This document shows positions 62,261 through 64,000 of a stretch of 64,000 bases of DNA, piece after piece. Source of the DNA: Luteimonas sp. RC10 (GTDB lineage: Bacteria > Pseudomonadota > Gammaproteobacteria > Xanthomonadales > Xanthomonadaceae); contig NZ_JACHYJ010000002.1 of NCBI RefSeq assembly GCF_014192745.1, positions 310,001 to 374,000 of the forward strand. The letters are read 5' to 3'. The notes under the pieces are model-generated. The model made no database searches, had not been told where the DNA came from, and saw only the letters and a program-made list of their open reading frames with translations. Each line of letters opens with the position of its first letter. Within the stretch, counting starts at the first letter, position 1. The translations under genes were made by a program, and so were the position numbers.

Positions 62261-63934
62261 ATGCCCACGATCCGACTCCGCTGCTCTCCTTTCCGCATCC
62301 GACTGCTGCCGTCGGCGGTCGCCCTGGCACTGGTCGCAGCGTCGGTCGGTGCGCCGGCCCAGGACACCCGGCTGCCGGACATCGGCTCGTCGGCCGGCAC
62401 GGTGCTCAGCCCCGCCAAGCAATCGGAATACGGGCAGATGCTGCTGGCGCAGCTGCGGCACTACAACTACGTGCTCGAAGACCCCCTGGTCGAGAACTGG
62501 CTGCGCGCCACCGGCACGCGGCTGGCGGCCTCGAGCGACCGCCCGCAGCAGCCTTTTACCTTCTTCATGATGCGCGACCGCAGCATCAACGCCTTTGCGA
62601 CGCTTGGCGGCTACATCGGCATGAACGCCGGCCTGGTGCTGGCGGCCGAGAGCGAGGACGAAGTGGCCGCGGTGCTGGCGCATGAGGTCGCGCACGTGAC
62701 CCAATCGCACGTGCTGCGCGGTGTCGAGCGCGCCCAGCGCGACCAGGTGCCGATGCTGCTGGCGATGCTCGGCGCGATCGCGGTGGCCTCGCAGAGCAGC
62801 AGCAGTTCCTCCGACGATGCCGCGATGGCGGTGCTGGCCGGCGCCCAGGGCCTGGCCCTGCAGCGCCAGATCGACTACACCCGCTCCAACGAGTCCGAAG
62901 CTGACCGGCTCGGCATCCGCACCCTGGCGCGCAGCGGCTACGATCCCGAGGCGATGGCCTCGATGTTCGAGCGCATGCAGGCGGTCTCGCGCACCAATCA
63001 GGGGGGCGAACGCGAGCGGCTGCCCGACTATCTCAAGACCCACCCGGTGACCACGACCCGCATCAGCGAGGCGCGCGACCGCGCCGAGCGCATGGCCCGC
63101 GATACGGTCCAGGTCACCACCACGACGCCGCAGGGCTCGCGCGTGGAGCGCGTGCCGGTGGACGGCGCGCCGGAGGCGCCGCTGCGTGCGCTCGACAACC
63201 CGCTGCTGCCGGCCGCCCTGCGGCTGCCGCCCGGCGCCACTGGCGGCACCGATCCGGTGCAGTTCGGCTGGGCGCGCGAGCGGCTGCGCGTGCTCAGCGC
63301 CAATACGCCGGCGCAGGCGATCCGCGAGTACGAGGCGATGCGCCGCAGCGGCTCTCTGACCGACGCCCAGCGCTATGGGCTGGCCTTTGCCCGCCTGCGC
63401 GCCAACGAGGCCGAGGTCGCCGCACGCGAGCTCTCTGCCCTGCTCGACGCCTATCCCGGCGATGTCTGGCTGTCGCTGGGCATGGCCGAGGCCGATGCGC
63501 GCGCGGGCCGGGCCGCGGCCGCCGACCGGCGCCTGGAGGCGCTGGTGGAGCGGATGCCGCGCAATCCGGCGGTCGTACTGAGCTATGCGACCTTGCTGCT
63601 CGAGCGCGACTCGGCCGAGTCCGGGCGCCGCGCCCAGGCGCTGCTGCGGCCGCTGCTCAACGGCTCGAGCGAAGACCCCGCGTTCCAGCGTGCGTTCGCC
63701 CGCGCCAGCGAGATGGCCGGCGACCCGGTGCGGGCGGGCGAAGCCTGGGCCGAGGCGGCGTTCCTCGGGGGCCGCGCGGAGCAGGCGCTGATCCAGCTCA
63801 ACACGCTCAAGAAGCGCGACGACCTGGACTACTACGCCCGGGCGCGGATCGACGCGCGGATCGCCGCGATCACGCCGATGGTGCTCGAACTGCACCGCCA
63901 GGGCGTCCGCGACGAGGACTTGCGTCGGCGCTGA
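62261..63934 (+). CDS. BepA-like M48 metalloprotease with TPR domain
   Basis: A 557-residue periplasmic protease/chaperone resembling BepA (YfgC), which aids LptD and BAM-dependent assembly of outer-membrane proteins. A signal peptide (cleavage near the GAPAQ motif, residue 34) precedes the M48 domain with H141-E142-V-A-H145 and the third ligand in NESEAD (210-215). TPR-type helical repeats fill the C-terminal 220 residues. ATG at 62261 gives a proper signal peptide. It is divergent from grxC. Confidence 0.92.
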   Translation: MPTIRLRCSPFRIRLLPSAVALALVAASVGAPAQDTRLPDIGSSAGTVLSPAKQSEYGQMLLAQLRHYNYVLEDPLVENWLRATGTRLAASSDRPQQPFTFFMMRDRSINAFATLGGYIGMNAGLVLAAESEDEVAAVLAHEVAHVTQSHVLRGVERAQRDQVPMLLAMLGAIAVASQSSSSSSDDAAMAVLAGAQGLALQRQIDYTRSNESEADRLGIRTLARSGYDPEAMASMFERMQAVSRTNQGGERERLPDYLKTHPVTTTRISEARDRAERMARDTVQVTTTTPQGSRVERVPVDGAPEAPLRALDNPLLPAALRLPPGATGGTDPVQFGWARERLRVLSANTPAQAIREYEAMRRSGSLTDAQRYGLAFARLRANEAEVAARELSALLDAYPGDVWLSLGMAEADARAGRAAAADRRLEALVERMPRNPAVVLSYATLLLERDSAESGRRAQALLRPLLNGSSEDPAFQRAFARASEMAGDPVRAGEAWAEAAFLGGRAEQALIQLNTLKKRDDLDYYARARIDARIAAITPMVLELHRQGVRDEDLRRR

Positions 63935-64000
63935 CCGGGGGCGTCCGGGCAGGCGCCGCGTCCACGGCCCTGCCTGCTGCGGCGGCGGCTGCGCGGCGGC

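Overview
The window is high-GC DNA (estimated by eye at high 60s percent) from a gammaproteobacterium, most likely of the Xanthomonadaceae/Lysobacteraceae (Lysobacter, Luteimonas or Xanthomonas relatives). The evidence is the gene content: an XCC1710-like Mth938 protein, a surE-pcm-yqaA-nlpD block, TonB-dependent receptors with a FecI/FecR pair, and GC-rich intergenic palindromes of the ccctcccccg/cgggggaggg type. The assignment rests on my recognition of families, not on a search.

Positions 1-6700 are the accessory part. A MazG-like pyrophosphohydrolase (55-405), a PD-(D/E)XK plus DUF2075 helicase (435-2285) and a strikingly AT-richer protein joining an HsdR-N-like nuclease, a P-loop NTPase and a winged helix (2350-4842) lie head to tail and look like a defence cassette. 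Convergent to them is a 540-residue unrecognised protein with an EF-hand loop and a hydrophobic hairpin (5071-6693), possibly a secreted effector.

Positions 6866-22600 hold ordinary metabolic and regulatory genes: a periplasmic-TPR diguanylate cyclase, a LysR/MFS divergent pair, YaeQ, a Sad-type succinate-semialdehyde dehydrogenase, NAD(P)HX dehydratase coupled to a histidine phosphatase, a LysR/RidA divergent pair, a lipoprotein PQQ-type sugar dehydrogenase and an EAL phosphodiesterase. Positions 22899-31490 form one surface-signalling locus on the minus strand: ECF sigma factor, FecR anti-sigma, STN-bearing TonB receptor, a second related TonB receptor and a secreted S9 peptidase.

Positions 32933-54260 are conserved housekeeping blocks in near-E. 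coli order: miaA-hfq-hflX-hflK-hflC-DUF2065-purA, rlmE-ftsH-folP divergent from yhbY, surE-pcm-yqaA-nlpD, and (to 55626) tig-clpP-clpX-lon. RNA chaperoning, membrane proteolysis (FtsH with its HflKC regulators) and cytosolic proteolysis (ClpXP, Lon) are therefore all encoded within about 23 kb.

Positions 55974-59265 carry five tRNA genes (Leu, Lys, His, Arg, Pro), all minus strand. Downstream of tRNA-Lys is an array of 174-bp tandem repeats, each unit starting with the 3' end of the tRNA, very like the layout of the E. coli tyrT repeats. The right end holds a Bax-inhibitor-1 protein, an NAD-type isocitrate dehydrogenase, an AhpD-like protein, glutaredoxin and a BepA-like M48 protease. No CRISPR array, rRNA, transposase or integrase was seen.
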